From Bacilli bacterium (GTDB lineage Bacteria; Bacillota_I; Bacilli_A; RFN20; CAG-449): DNA of 51,765 nt. The DNA is taken from the NCBI GenBank assembly GCA_900755065.1, contig CAAEFC010000052.1, positions 1-51,765 of the forward strand, given 5' to 3'. Made by a program: the position numbers and the translations under genes. Positions 33,040 to 41,157 of the stretch are shown piece after piece; positions within the stretch are counted from its first letter, which is position 1, and each line of letters opens with the position of its first letter. The notes beneath the pieces are model-generated. The model was not told the DNA's origin, did not search any database, and saw only the letters and a list, made by a program, of their open reading frames with translations.

Positions 33040-33261
33040 ATGCGAAAAGAATTAAAGGCAGCAAGGAAAAGACTGGGCTACACCCAGCAACAAATGGCGG
33101 ATAAGTTAAATATTACGCTGGTCTATTATCAGAAGATAGAATCCGGCGAACGGACAGGAGACTATCTGATCTGGAATCAATTAGAGGATATCACAGGTAT
33201 TCATCAACGGATACTCCGAGAGATTTCAGAAAATCATCACGGCCCAAAAGCCAGTCAATAG
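33040..33261 (+). CDS. Small XRE-family regulator, overlaps a convergent XRE gene
   Basis: 73 aa with helix-turn-helix RKRLGYTQQQMADKLNITLVYYQKIESGER. An AAAGGAGAG site lies upstream. Its last 71 bp overlap the end of an XRE gene on the opposite strand, an unusual tail-to-tail arrangement that would allow antisense control. Both frames look like genuine XRE proteins. Confidence 0.82.
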   Translation: MRKELKAARKRLGYTQQQMADKLNITLVYYQKIESGERTGDYLIWNQLEDITGIHQRILREISENHHGPKASQ

Positions 33262-33433
33262 AGACGTTTAAAACCTCACCGATGTTGACTAAATTTTCAT
33301 TGATGGGAAACCGTTCTGCTTGCTCGTATTTCTGATAGGTTACCAAAGATATACCTAACAAATCAGATAAATACTGCTGAGTATAACCTCGTTTCATTCT
33401 CATTTTTCTAAGACGTCTACCAAAAGTGTACAT
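33191..33433 (-). CDS. XRE repressor of a second switch, leftward
   Basis: 80 aa. The helix-turn-helix is RMKRGYTQQYLSDLLGISLVTYQKYEQAER, followed by NIGEVLNVSIDWLLGRDDFL, similar to the block in the four tandem repressors. I use the ATG preceded by AAGGAGATTTTT; a longer frame to the right has no ribosome site. It faces two ATAC-N5-GTAT operators and diverges from the HExxH gene, forming a self-contained second regulatory unit inside the early region. Confidence 0.9.
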   Translation of the reverse strand: MYTFGRRLRKMRMKRGYTQQYLSDLLGISLVTYQKYEQAERFPINENLVNIGEVLNVSIDWLLGRDDFLKSLGVSVDEYL

Positions 33434-33454
33434 AAAAATCTCCTTAAATAAGCC

Positions 33455-33516
33455 TTGACAATTACATACAAATTGTATTAGTGTATGAATATAAAAGAAA
33501 CATACGAAATGTATGT
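33455..33516. promoter_or_regulatory. Divergent promoter/operator pair of the second switch
   Basis: A perfect TTGACA (33455-33460) points rightward; its -10 box is not clear. Two dyads share the ATAC-N5-GTAT core: ATACAAATTGTAT at 33466-33478 and ACATACGAAATGTATGT at 33500-33516, centres 36 bp apart. They lie between the leftward XRE gene and the rightward HExxH gene and differ from the TTAGT-N5-ACTAA operators, so this repressor should have separate specificity. Confidence 0.65.
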
Positions 33517-33539
33517 ATTCAGAAAGGAGAAGAAACACA

Positions 33540-33905
33540 ATGACCCCAGACGAGATCGCGGCAATGGAAGCGAGGATCAAGGAAGAGATTCTTGAAGAGA
33601 TGAAGAAAGGAGGTGTTGTTATGGAAAAGCAAATTAAAATCATGAATCTAACTTATATCATTGAGGAGATAAACGAATTTGGTGACGATAAAACACTCGG
33701 TCAAATTTTATACATGAAGCAAAAAATACTGATTCGTGCGGATTTGACCGACGAAAGAAAAAAAGTCACACTACTTCATGAAACCCTGCATGGTATATTT
33801 GAGCAATTAGGATTTAAAGAAGAGTGTGACAATGAGCATTTGATTGACGCGCTCTCAACAGCACTTATTCAAGTGATGTCAGATAACAAATCTATTTTTT
33901 CGTAG
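33540..33905 (+). CDS. Phage HExxH metallopeptidase-like protein
   Basis: 121 aa from the first ATG after AGAAAGGAG. The zinc motif is HETLH (80-84) in VTLLHETLHGIFEQLG, with NEHLIDALSTALIQVM as the likely third-ligand helix. This is a compact family common in phage early regions, often annotated ImmA/IrrE- or SprT-like. A second, stronger start (AGGAGGTG then ATG at 33621) would give a 94-aa form without the acidic N-terminal 27 residues; both could be used. Its end overlaps a small gene on the other strand. Confidence 0.8.
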   Translation: MTPDEIAAMEARIKEEILEEMKKGGVVMEKQIKIMNLTYIIEEINEFGDDKTLGQILYMKQKILIRADLTDERKKVTLLHETLHGIFEQLGFKEECDNEHLIDALSTALIQVMSDNKSIFS

Positions 33906-34044
33906 ATTTACTGACGCGTTGACTCAAAGCGCTACCAGCAACTGATTTGCTTTGGCTACTGTATCTTCCATCTCTTAAAATGTTCGATGCTTTTGTAGCC
34001 ACCTGTTTACTGGTAACTTTATTTGGAGTTTTGCTTTTTGCCAT
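33892..34044 (-). CDS. 50-aa basic Ser/Lys-rich small protein
   Basis: A short leftward gene with a very strong AGGAGGTG site. The protein begins MAKSKTPNKVTSKQVATKAS and ends SVAGSALSQRVSKSTKK. I recall the same composition and the VAGSALSQ motif in small conserved proteins of mobile elements, though no function comes with it. It overlaps the end of the HExxH gene by 14 bp, tail to tail. A basic, low-complexity, nucleic-acid-binding role is plausible but unproven. Confidence 0.75.
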   Translation of the reverse strand: MAKSKTPNKVTSKQVATKASNILRDGRYSSQSKSVAGSALSQRVSKSTKK

Positions 34045-34112
34045 TTAACACCTCCTATGAATTGTAAAAAAAATTATAACGCATTTAGCAGTAAAAGTAA
34101 AGGAGTGCTAAT

Positions 34113-34328
34113 TTGAAATTAAAAGAAATTATGAAATTGAAAGGAATCAGTCAAACGGAACTTGCAAAAGAATTGAATTTAAGCCAACAGATCATTTCTG
34201 ATTGGTGTAGAGGGTATAGAAAGCCGAAAATTAAAAATTTGCGATCATTGTCTGAAAAGTTGGATATATCGGTAGATGAACTGGTCGATATATTACTGAG
34301 TGAAGAAAGGAAGGAGGACGGAAAGTAA
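34113..34328 (+). CDS. Small XRE-family regulator, TTG start
   Basis: 71 aa with helix-turn-helix LKGISQTELAKELNLSQQIISDWCRGYRKP and the block SLSEKLDISVDELVDILL. AAAGGAG is 8 bp before the TTG start. This is the eighth XRE protein within 4.4 kb. An early-to-late transition role is possible. Confidence 0.85.
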   Translation: MKLKEIMKLKGISQTELAKELNLSQQIISDWCRGYRKPKIKNLRSLSEKLDISVDELVDILLSEERKEDGK

Positions 34329-34387
34329 AGGCAGAAGGAAAAATCCAAGAGGGAAAATGTTATTTCAAATTCAGAAAGGAGAGAAAA

Positions 34388-34609
34388 ATGGGTAACAGAA
34401 AAGACGACATACCTCAGACGACGAAAGAGATCGAACAGGAGATCAATCGTCTGAGAAAAAGCCCCTTCGTGAAGTATGCGAAGATGGTAGACAATCAGAA
34501 GTTGAAGCAAAAACTCTATCAACTTCGGTCTCTGGAACGGCGGGGCAGAATACTGCTCGCCGAATTGAATGAGGAGGAAGAAAAAAATGGGGATAAAGTC
34601 TCCGGATAG
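34388..34609 (+). CDS. Phage hypothetical protein, helical
   Basis: 73 aa, strongly charged and helical (TTKEIEQEINRLRKSPFVKYAKMVDNQKLKQKLYQLRSLE), with AAAGGAGAG ahead of the start. No family recognised. Its end overlaps the start of the next gene by 23 bp in another frame, so the two are coupled. Confidence 0.75.
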   Translation: MGNRKDDIPQTTKEIEQEINRLRKSPFVKYAKMVDNQKLKQKLYQLRSLERRGRILLAELNEEEEKNGDKVSG

Positions 34610-34925
34610 TGAAATGGAAGCCGTCAGGCAGAAGATGGAAGTGCTGTCGAAAATCTTCATCAAGCGGAAAGATCTTCAAATTTTAACGGGATTGCGAACC
34701 TTTTCGCAGGTCAACGATCTGTTTGTCAGCATTCGTAAACAAGTGCTTGAAAAATTGGATAAAGAAAAGAAAATACTTCCGCATAAGGATTTGATCCCGC
34801 TGGATCTCGCGTTGGATTATCTGAAAGTTTACGGCGTTTCGAAGAAGAAGATTTACGAAGATTACGAACGGCTGCTGAAAATGCAGCAGTTTCAGGAAAG
34901 GAGTAAAAATGAGTGCGACGATTAA
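34587..34925 (+). CDS. Phage hypothetical protein, possible winged-helix adaptor
   Basis: 112 aa from the ATG after GGAGGAAG. The central part (KRKDLQILTGLRTFSQVNDLFVSIRKQVLEKL) resembles a DNA-binding excisionase-like helix-turn-helix, then PLDLALDYLKVYGVSKKKIYEDYERLL. The assignment is weak. It overlaps the zinc-hook ATPase gene by 17 bp, suggesting a partner function in the recombination module. Confidence 0.75.
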   Translation: MGIKSPDSEMEAVRQKMEVLSKIFIKRKDLQILTGLRTFSQVNDLFVSIRKQVLEKLDKEKKILPHKDLIPLDLALDYLKVYGVSKKKIYEDYERLLKMQQFQERSKNECDD

Positions 34926-37008
34926 ACTGAAACAGTTAGAACTCACCAATTTTCGCAATATCGAGCATACGGTGTATCGCTTCGGCGACCGATGCGGTAT
35001 CAGCGGACCCAACTACACCGGGAAGACCAATATGCTGAACGCGATCTGCTATCTGCTGACGGATTCGCTGATCGATAATTCGGGCGATATCGTTTCGATC
35101 AAGCCGAAAGGCGCGGAACGGGTAACCGTCACGGTGAAAGCCCTGTTTGACATCGACGGCGCCGAAACGGTGATCGCAAAGGAATACCGGGAAGTCTGGA
35201 ACAAGGATAAGACCGCCTTGACCGGTCATGAGACGGTTTACTATATCGGACCTTCCGGAAGCGAAGCGGTCAAATACAATACGATCAAGTCGGCGAAACA
35301 GGAAATCTACCGTCTGTTCCGGATGAACGAGGCGGATCTCAATCGGATTCCGTCGAAGATCGATCCGATCAAAATGATGGTGATATCGAACTATCTGAAT
35401 GCTTACGTGGATACGAAATCGTATCGGGAACTTCTGATCAACGTCATCGGGCAGATCACCAACGACGATATTTATGCGCAGAATCCGAATCTCAAACCGG
35501 TGATCGATGTCAAATTGGCGGGATACCGCTACGACACGGCGATGTGCAAGAAGGCTCTGAGCCAGAGCAAGGAGTCTCTGGACGCGCAGATCAAGGTCTG
35601 CGAGGATCTGATCAAAGACTTTCAGAAACACGACGACGTGAACGAAGAAGAACTGAACATCGCTCGGCAGGAACTGGAAGCGTGTTCGGAAGAGAAATAC
35701 GAATTAAAAAATTCGAGCAACAAAAAAGGAGACAGTAGAATTCCGTCACTTCGTTCTGAACTCGGAAATAAGAATGAAAGATTGGCTGAATTGACTAAGG
35801 TCTCCGCAGACAGTGTAGCACAGTTCAACGAAGAATTGCAAAGCCGGATCGCAGAAATCGATTCGAAGTTGTCGGAGAGTTCAAAAGAACTCATCGAAGC
35901 CAATCGTTCGACTTACGACATTCAGGGGCAAATAGAGTCTCTGGAACGCGAAATCCGGCTGAATGAAAGTAACGTCCGGCAATGCGTTTCCAAACGCGAG
36001 CAACTGCTGGAAGAGATCAAAAGGGAACGCTCGAAAACCTTTGACGATTCCGGATTCGAGAAGATCATCTGCCCGAACTGCCGGACGCTGGTCAACGAAG
36101 AGGCGATCCGGATTGCCGGAGAACAGTTTGAGAAACAAACTTCCGAACGGATCGAAGAAATCCGCGCGAAGGGCGTCGCCAACAATGTGGAACGGGATAA
36201 TTATCAGAAGAAGGTCGAGGAGATCCGGGAGCAACTGATTCCGCTGAAAAAGCAACTGTCCGCATCGGAAGAAAAAGAAGCGACTCTCCTCGAAGCAGTC
36301 AACACGTGGAAACTGAACAAAAAGCAGTTGCAGGGACAGACGAAGGTCTATCAGGATACGGAAGAAATCGCGCTGCTGAGACGGGATATCGCTTCGCTGA
36401 AAGGCACTATCAGCATGTATGAAGCGCGCGAGCAAGAGGATATCGCCAAAACCGTCGGAGAACGGATGAAAGAGATCTTCGAACGCGAAAGCAAGGCGAA
36501 CGCCGTCGTCCGGAGCCACGATAATTATCTCTTCTATCGGAAAGAAATCGAAAAAAAGAAAGACGAATTGATTTCTTTGGTTCGCGAACGGTCTGCTCTG
36601 GAAGAGATGATTACCGCGTTGGATATGTATTTGAAGATCAAACTGAATCTTCTGACCGATAAACTGAACGCTTACTTTCCGGGAATCACTTACACGTTGG
36701 TCGAGTCCAACATCAAGGAGGGCAGTTGGAACGAAGTCTGCTATCCGATGGTCGTAACGAACAAACGCGTCCGTTATGCCAACGGTTCGACGAGTGAAAA
36801 GGTGATGACCGATCTGGCCGTGAGAAACGCGATGATGAACATTCTCCGCTTACCGAATCTGCCTTTCGTCTTCGATGAGGGCGAGGCGCTTGATCGGCGG
36901 ACCATTGAAAACTTACAGACAGACGCGCAGTTGATCACTGCGCTGGTCGACAACGTTCACCGTCGGCCGACAATGATCGATTTAGAAGACAGAACGGAGG
37001 TAATATAA
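34909..37008 (+). CDS. SbcC/Rad50-like ATPase with zinc hook
   Basis: 699 aa. An N-terminal ABC half starting IKLKQLELTNFRNIEHTVYRFG has Walker A GPNYTGKT (33-40). Two long coiled-coil arms are separated by a CPNC zinc hook (C388, C391), almost exactly central. The C-terminal half has a Walker B-like FVFDEGEALDRRTIENL. This is the Rad50/SbcC plan in a compact form. It is followed by a RecT-like annealase and an MBL nuclease, so it likely works in phage recombination or end protection. No SbcD-type nuclease is adjacent; the MBL protein may be its partner (inference). Confidence 0.9.
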   Translation: MSATIKLKQLELTNFRNIEHTVYRFGDRCGISGPNYTGKTNMLNAICYLLTDSLIDNSGDIVSIKPKGAERVTVTVKALFDIDGAETVIAKEYREVWNKDKTALTGHETVYYIGPSGSEAVKYNTIKSAKQEIYRLFRMNEADLNRIPSKIDPIKMMVISNYLNAYVDTKSYRELLINVIGQITNDDIYAQNPNLKPVIDVKLAGYRYDTAMCKKALSQSKESLDAQIKVCEDLIKDFQKHDDVNEEELNIARQELEACSEEKYELKNSSNKKGDSRIPSLRSELGNKNERLAELTKVSADSVAQFNEELQSRIAEIDSKLSESSKELIEANRSTYDIQGQIESLEREIRLNESNVRQCVSKREQLLEEIKRERSKTFDDSGFEKIICPNCRTLVNEEAIRIAGEQFEKQTSERIEEIRAKGVANNVERDNYQKKVEEIREQLIPLKKQLSASEEKEATLLEAVNTWKLNKKQLQGQTKVYQDTEEIALLRRDIASLKGTISMYEAREQEDIAKTVGERMKEIFERESKANAVVRSHDNYLFYRKEIEKKKDELISLVRERSALEEMITALDMYLKIKLNLLTDKLNAYFPGITYTLVESNIKEGSWNEVCYPMVVTNKRVRYANGSTSEKVMTDLAVRNAMMNILRLPNLPFVFDEGEALDRRTIENLQTDAQLITALVDNVHRRPTMIDLEDRTEVI

Positions 37009-37009
37009 A

Positions 37010-37420
37010 ATGAATCAAATCGACGAAACCAAATTTACCCGGAGACAGATCGCGCTGATCGATCTCCTGATGGAAACGCACAGAAAGAATCCGGAGCAGT
37101 GGCTCAGTCAGGAGGACGTGGCGAAAGCCTATCCGTTCGATCCTGTCGACTGTCCGGACGGCTACAAATTCTGGAATCGGGACAACGACAAATGCACGGC
37201 GATCTGGCACGATATCGAGGATATCCGCCGATCCGACGCGTTCGATCAGATCATCATCACAAAGCGATACCGTTACAAACTGGCGACTTCGGAAGAAGCG
37301 AAAGAATACGCGGAACGGTTGAGAGCCAACGGGGTGAAGAAGATCGCCCGTGCGTCTCAGATCGAACAAGTCATCAAGCAAAGCGGTCGCATTTCCTTGC
37401 TGGACGGCGGCGCGAATTAG
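37010..37420 (+). CDS. Phage hypothetical protein
   Basis: 136 aa. A winged-helix-like plan: RRQIALIDLLMETHRKNPEQWLSQEDVAKAYPF, then CTAIWHDIEDIRRSDAFDQIIITKRYRYKLATSEEAKEYAERL. Proteins of this layout are common just upstream of phage RecT genes, but no function is known to me. It starts 1 bp after the ATPase stop with ACGGAGG ahead of it. Confidence 0.8.
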   Translation: MNQIDETKFTRRQIALIDLLMETHRKNPEQWLSQEDVAKAYPFDPVDCPDGYKFWNRDNDKCTAIWHDIEDIRRSDAFDQIIITKRYRYKLATSEEAKEYAERLRANGVKKIARASQIEQVIKQSGRISLLDGGAN

Positions 37421-37433
37421 AGGAGGTGAGAGA

Positions 37434-38588
37434 ATGGCGAACGAAATCATCAAAACAGAATCCGGCGAATACAAGACGATGCTGGTCAAGCAAAACGAAA
37501 CTTACACGAATATGCTGGCGACTTCGCTCCAATCGATGAATATCGATTTCAGCGCGTATAAAAAGACCTGCGTCATCGGCTGCCTGTCGATCATGGCGAC
37601 GATGCTCGACAAGGCGGGAATGAAATTCAAGGACGTCGAATCGACCAATATCACCAGCATTCTGCAAACCATCTCCCTTTTGGAAATCAACCTGTCGGTT
37701 TCTCCGCGGGAAGGATTCCTGCAATTCCGGAATGTCAGGTTTGTCGACGAGAACGGTAAAGAAGGCTATCGCAAAGAGTTCGAACTCGGCATCGAGGGAG
37801 ACGGCAACGACGCGATTCTGAGAAAATACGGCGTCGACGTCGCCGACGTCAAAGGTCCGTATGTCGTGCGTGAGGGCGACGAATTCACCTATCCTTCCTT
37901 TGACGGAGAGAAGATGATTCCTCCGACCTGGAAGCCGAAATCGTATTACAAAAAAGCGACAAAGGTCTTCTACATCGTCACCAAGAAATCAGACGGTCAG
38001 AAAGAGTATCTGATCGCCGAAAGAGAGGGCGTCGTCCACAACTTGCAGGCGCATATCAACCAGAATATGATGGGCGCTCCAAGCGCCGTCAAACAGGAGA
38101 TTCTGGACAAGATCGATGCGATGACGTTGGAAGAAATCCTGAACGACGAATCGCTGCGCTCGCTGACTTACACGAAATACAACCCTTACAAGAAAACGGA
38201 AGAAGAGGTGACCGTGACGCTCATCAGCGGTGCCTGGCTGAACCCTCATTCGCGCGAAGCGATGATCGAACGGAAGATGAAAAACAACGCGACGAAGAAA
38301 TATCCGAAGGACTTCCGGAACGCCTTTGTAGAGCGGGCTTTCGAGACGACGTTCGAAGATTACGATCAATACCGGCAGCAGGAGAAAACCGTGCTGGATT
38401 ATACGGAAGACCGGGCGAAAACGGTGGACGAACACGAGGCGGATATCGACGAAAAAACCGGCGTGAAAGGGATCGAAAAAAAGCGGGTTTCCGACAGTGT
38501 GATTCCGGTCAGAAGCGACCCGAAAAAGGGTGATGAGCAACTGTTGAAAGTCGACGCTTCAACCGGAGAAACCGACGAAGGTTTTTAG
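37434..38588 (+). CDS. recT: RecT-like single-strand annealing protein
   Basis: 384 aa from the ATG after AGAGGAGGTGAGAGA. The N-terminal half has the RecT-type pattern of a conserved helical core (TCVIGCLSIMATMLDKAGM, TSILQTISLLEINLSVSPREGFLQFRN). The middle carries KKATKVFYIVTKKSDG and WLNPHSREAMIERKMKNNATKKYPKDF. The tail is acidic and probably disordered. It anneals complementary ssDNA in phage replication and recombination. It is longer than classical RecT (about 270 aa). The MBL nuclease gene follows after 1 bp, the usual pairing in Bacillota phages. Confidence 0.8.
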   Translation: MANEIIKTESGEYKTMLVKQNETYTNMLATSLQSMNIDFSAYKKTCVIGCLSIMATMLDKAGMKFKDVESTNITSILQTISLLEINLSVSPREGFLQFRNVRFVDENGKEGYRKEFELGIEGDGNDAILRKYGVDVADVKGPYVVREGDEFTYPSFDGEKMIPPTWKPKSYYKKATKVFYIVTKKSDGQKEYLIAEREGVVHNLQAHINQNMMGAPSAVKQEILDKIDAMTLEEILNDESLRSLTYTKYNPYKKTEEEVTVTLISGAWLNPHSREAMIERKMKNNATKKYPKDFRNAFVERAFETTFEDYDQYRQQEKTVLDYTEDRAKTVDEHEADIDEKTGVKGIEKKRVSDSVIPVRSDPKKGDEQLLKVDASTGETDEGF

Positions 38589-38589
38589 T

Positions 38590-39390
38590 ATGCTGAAAGC
38601 CTTATGCTATGGCAGCGGCAGCAACGGAAATTGCTATATTTTCACGTTTTCCGATGAAAAAAACTACACTCAATCGATTATGGTTGAGTGTGGTATTCCC
38701 ATCAAGGAGATATTGCGGAAAAACGTTGAAAATCAGGTAAAAACCGCAGATTTGAAATGCTGCCTTGTGACGCACGGACACGGCGATCACGACCGGGCGT
38801 ATCAGGATATCCGGGATCGGTATATCCCGATTTTCGCAAGCAAAGAAACGCTGGAAGACAACCGCGATTACAGCCCCGCCAGGGAGTTGATTTCCGGCGA
38901 AATCAAAGTCGTCGCTCCCGATTTGATCGTGCTGCCTTTCGAAGTCTGTCACGACTTTCCCGGATCGATGGGGTTCATCCTTTTCAACCGGGTGACCAAC
39001 GATAAAGTCCTGTTCATCAACGACTGCAAATACGTGGAATACGATCTGTCGGAATTCACTTTCGACTACGTGTTCATCGAGTGCAACTATTTCAACGACC
39101 AGGTCCGGGCGATTTACAACGAGGCGTTGAAACGGCAGCGTTCCGGCGAAGGAACGCGGGACGACCTGAAAATCATCCGCGAGTATCAGCGGGTGCTTGA
39201 CACGCACATGGGGCTTTACACGACGATCCGGACGTTAAAAAAAGCGAAGGTCGAGCCTCCCGCCTGCAAGGCGATCATGCTGATGCATCTGTCGGAACGG
39301 CACGCCAACGAATACGAGATGAAGCAGAGAATTTCGTCGATGTTCGGGATTCCGACTTTCGTCTGCGGCAGAAACGGAGGGATCAAGTAA
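38590..39390 (+). CDS. MBL-fold hydrolase/nuclease, RecT partner
   Basis: 266 aa. The metallo-beta-lactamase motif THGHGDHDRA supplies H62, H64, D66 and H67; later ligands are in VCHDF and FINDCK. It begins LKALCYGSGSNGNCYIF, typical of the YycJ/phage MBL group. Adjacent to a RecT-like gene this is probably the 5'-3' exonuclease that makes ssDNA for annealing. Its stop shares a base with the start of the next gene. Confidence 0.9.
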   Translation: MLKALCYGSGSNGNCYIFTFSDEKNYTQSIMVECGIPIKEILRKNVENQVKTADLKCCLVTHGHGDHDRAYQDIRDRYIPIFASKETLEDNRDYSPARELISGEIKVVAPDLIVLPFEVCHDFPGSMGFILFNRVTNDKVLFINDCKYVEYDLSEFTFDYVFIECNYFNDQVRAIYNEALKRQRSGEGTRDDLKIIREYQRVLDTHMGLYTTIRTLKKAKVEPPACKAIMLMHLSERHANEYEMKQRISSMFGIPTFVCGRNGGIK

Positions 39391-40217
39391 TGGCCAATCG
39401 AAGAATGTTCTCGAAAGACATCATCCGGAGCGACGCGTTTCTGGATCTGCCGATTTCGTCTCAGGCGCTATACTTTCATCTCGGCATGGAGGCGGACGAT
39501 CGGGGTTACGTCAACAATCCGAAAACGGTGATCCGCAGCATCGGCGCGACCGTCGGAGACCTGGAACAACTGTCGAGCAAACGGTTTATCCTCGTTCGAG
39601 GCGAAGGTCTGATCCTGATCAAGGGGTGGAGAATCAACAACTCCATCCAACCGACCCGTCTGGTGGAATCCAAGTTCGTCGACGACCTGAAAAAACTGTT
39701 CTTCGACGAGAACAATTCCTACACCGAAAAACCGACGGAAAGACCGGTTTTAAGCCTTTGTCGACAAAATGACGACAAGTTGTCAACACAGGATAGAATA
39801 GGAGAGGATAGTAAAGGATTCAGGATAGATATAGATAAAACCGATAAAAAAGATAAAACCACCGTTGACACGGCGGGAAACGAACCGGATCTTGTTCTCG
39901 GTCATCACGTCCTGACGAAATTGCTTGTCCGGACACACTATCTCGAACCGGACGAAATCAACTTGGACGACTATGACAGACTGTTTGAATGGCTTCTTAA
40001 AAATTACGAAACCGGAAAGATCGCCGTCGCCGCTAAGTATATCACATCGAAAGCACGGCTGAAAGAGATCGATTCGAAATTCGCCTATTTCAGGAAAGCC
40101 ATCTTCGAAAGTCTGGCAAAAGACTACGGCGCAAAGACGAAAGACAATCCGGGCGACGCGCAGGAAATCACGCAAGCGGATATCGACCAGTTGCTGAACG
40201 AATTGGGGGATGACTAA
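39390..40217 (+). CDS. Phage replisome organizer / replication initiator
   Basis: 275 aa. The N-terminal winged-helix domain is the conserved replisome-organizer type (ANRRMFSKDIIRSDAFLDLPISSQALYFHLGMEADDRGYVNN). A low-complexity linker (about 130-160, DIDKTDKKDKT) is encoded by repeated DNA, and the helical C-terminal domain resembles DnaD-type helicase-loader interaction regions. Such proteins open the phage origin, often located inside their own gene. Confidence 0.9.
   Translation: MANRRMFSKDIIRSDAFLDLPISSQALYFHLGMEADDRGYVNNPKTVIRSIGATVGDLEQLSSKRFILVRGEGLILIKGWRINNSIQPTRLVESKFVDDLKKLFFDENNSYTEKPTERPVLSLCRQNDDKLSTQDRIGEDSKGFRIDIDKTDKKDKTTVDTAGNEPDLVLGHHVLTKLLVRTHYLEPDEINLDDYDRLFEWLLKNYETGKIAVAAKYITSKARLKEIDSKFAYFRKAIFESLAKDYGAKTKDNPGDAQEITQADIDQLLNELGDD
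39755..39860. other. Candidate phage replication origin (iterons inside the initiator gene)
   Basis: TTGTCGACAA/TTGTCAACA-type elements at 39758-39788 are followed by GGATAG at 39791, 39806 and 39823, and then by three 9-bp tandem units of GATAAAANN at 39834, 39843 and 39852. The stretch is much more AT-rich than the rest of the gene. It encodes the linker of the initiator, as in other phages whose origin lies within the organizer gene. Confidence 0.5.
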
Positions 40218-40220
40218 AAA

Positions 40221-40421
40221 ATGATTCCCGAGATTGAAAAAATCAAAACCATCTGCGAAGAACTGAGAAAAGATTCCTGCAGAAAGCAAGCAGACTGTTC
40301 AGAGTGTTGCTTTCAGGTCAAGGGGAAGTCGACCTGCTACCTGCTGGACATCGAATTGATTCTGATGCGGGCGGCAAAAGGAAAAAACGAAAGAATTGTC
40401 TGGAACCGCGATCGGCAATGA
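40221..40421 (+). CDS. Small Cys-rich phage protein
   Basis: 66 aa with five clustered cysteines (SCRKQADCSECCFQVKGKSTCYL), suggesting a small zinc-binding knuckle, and an otherwise helical fold. It begins 3 bp after the initiator gene. The cysteine spacing recalls the amber-interrupted frame at 32191-32418, so the phage may carry two members of this family, one broken. Function unknown. Confidence 0.7.
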   Translation: MIPEIEKIKTICEELRKDSCRKQADCSECCFQVKGKSTCYLLDIELILMRAAKGKNERIVWNRDRQ

Positions 40422-40525
40422 GAGAAAAAACGCAGAATAAGCCACCAGACAGGCCGTCTGACGAACGAAAGGAAGTTTTACGAGGAATTTCCCGGAAGCA
40501 AAATAAAGTCGCTCAGAATGGCTGA
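40418..40525 (+). CDS. Possible 35-aa basic peptide
   Basis: A short frame beginning at an ATGA overlap with the Cys-rich gene, encoding a very polar, basic peptide (REKTQNKPPDRPSDERKEVL). There is no clear ribosome site, so translation would depend on coupling. It may simply be spacer. Confidence 0.25.
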   Translation: MREKTQNKPPDRPSDERKEVLRGISRKQNKVAQNG

Positions 40526-40556
40526 TTATCGATTTTTTGAAAGAAGGAGAAAAACA

Positions 40557-41147
40557 ATGAACACAGAAAATCAAAAACAGGGACAACCCGTCTATCCGAC
40601 CAAAAAGGAAATCGAATCCGAAATCGTCGGAAAAAAGATCGATCCGGCTCTGGATCTTTCCGAACAGGTTGAACAATGCCGGTTTCAGGAAGAACTGGAA
40701 AGCGTGATCCGGAACATCAATTTTGACGAAGAAATTATGTCGTTCCGTTTCAGCGGGCAGACCGCCGAAGCGGAGAAGATGAGCAAACTCTCTGCTGAGG
40801 TCAAGAAGAAACTGACCTCGTTGCCGGACCGGCAAACCTATATTCAGTCCTGTCTGGAAAAAAAGAAACGGGAGATCGATGAGAAGAATCGGGAGAAGAA
40901 CAAACCGGAAGAAAAGAAGTCTGCTGAAAAAGAAAAAGCATATACCTATCCCTTCATTCTGCATTTTGCCGGAAAGAACATCGAAATCGATCACATTTTT
41001 GAACCGGAGAAAAAGTATACGGAAAAGGAGATCACGAAAAAAATGCTGGAACACCAGTATTACGAGTTCGCAGGCGATGTCAGTTACACCTGGTTGAAGG
41101 AAGACAACGTCCTTCTGCCGATCTTCAGACAATACAAAAAAGGGTAG
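40557..41147 (+). CDS. Ubiquitin-like (PRTRC protein C-like) domain protein ending in glycine
   Basis: 196 aa from the ATG after AAGGAG. The first 125 residues are charged helices with a Lys/Glu-rich linker. The last 68 (FILHFAGKNIEIDHIF, YTEKEITKKMLEHQYYEF, VSYTWLKEDNVLLPIFRQYKKG) follow the pattern of the prokaryotic ubiquitin-like domain of PRTRC protein C (Prok_Ub). The chain ends directly in glycine, so no processing would be needed for adenylation. The next gene encodes a ThiF/E1-like protein. The family assignment is by pattern recognition and should be tested by profile search. Confidence 0.65.
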   Translation: MNTENQKQGQPVYPTKKEIESEIVGKKIDPALDLSEQVEQCRFQEELESVIRNINFDEEIMSFRFSGQTAEAEKMSKLSAEVKKKLTSLPDRQTYIQSCLEKKKREIDEKNREKNKPEEKKSAEKEKAYTYPFILHFAGKNIEIDHIFEPEKKYTEKEITKKMLEHQYYEFAGDVSYTWLKEDNVLLPIFRQYKKG

Positions 41148-41157
41148 GATCTGTTCG

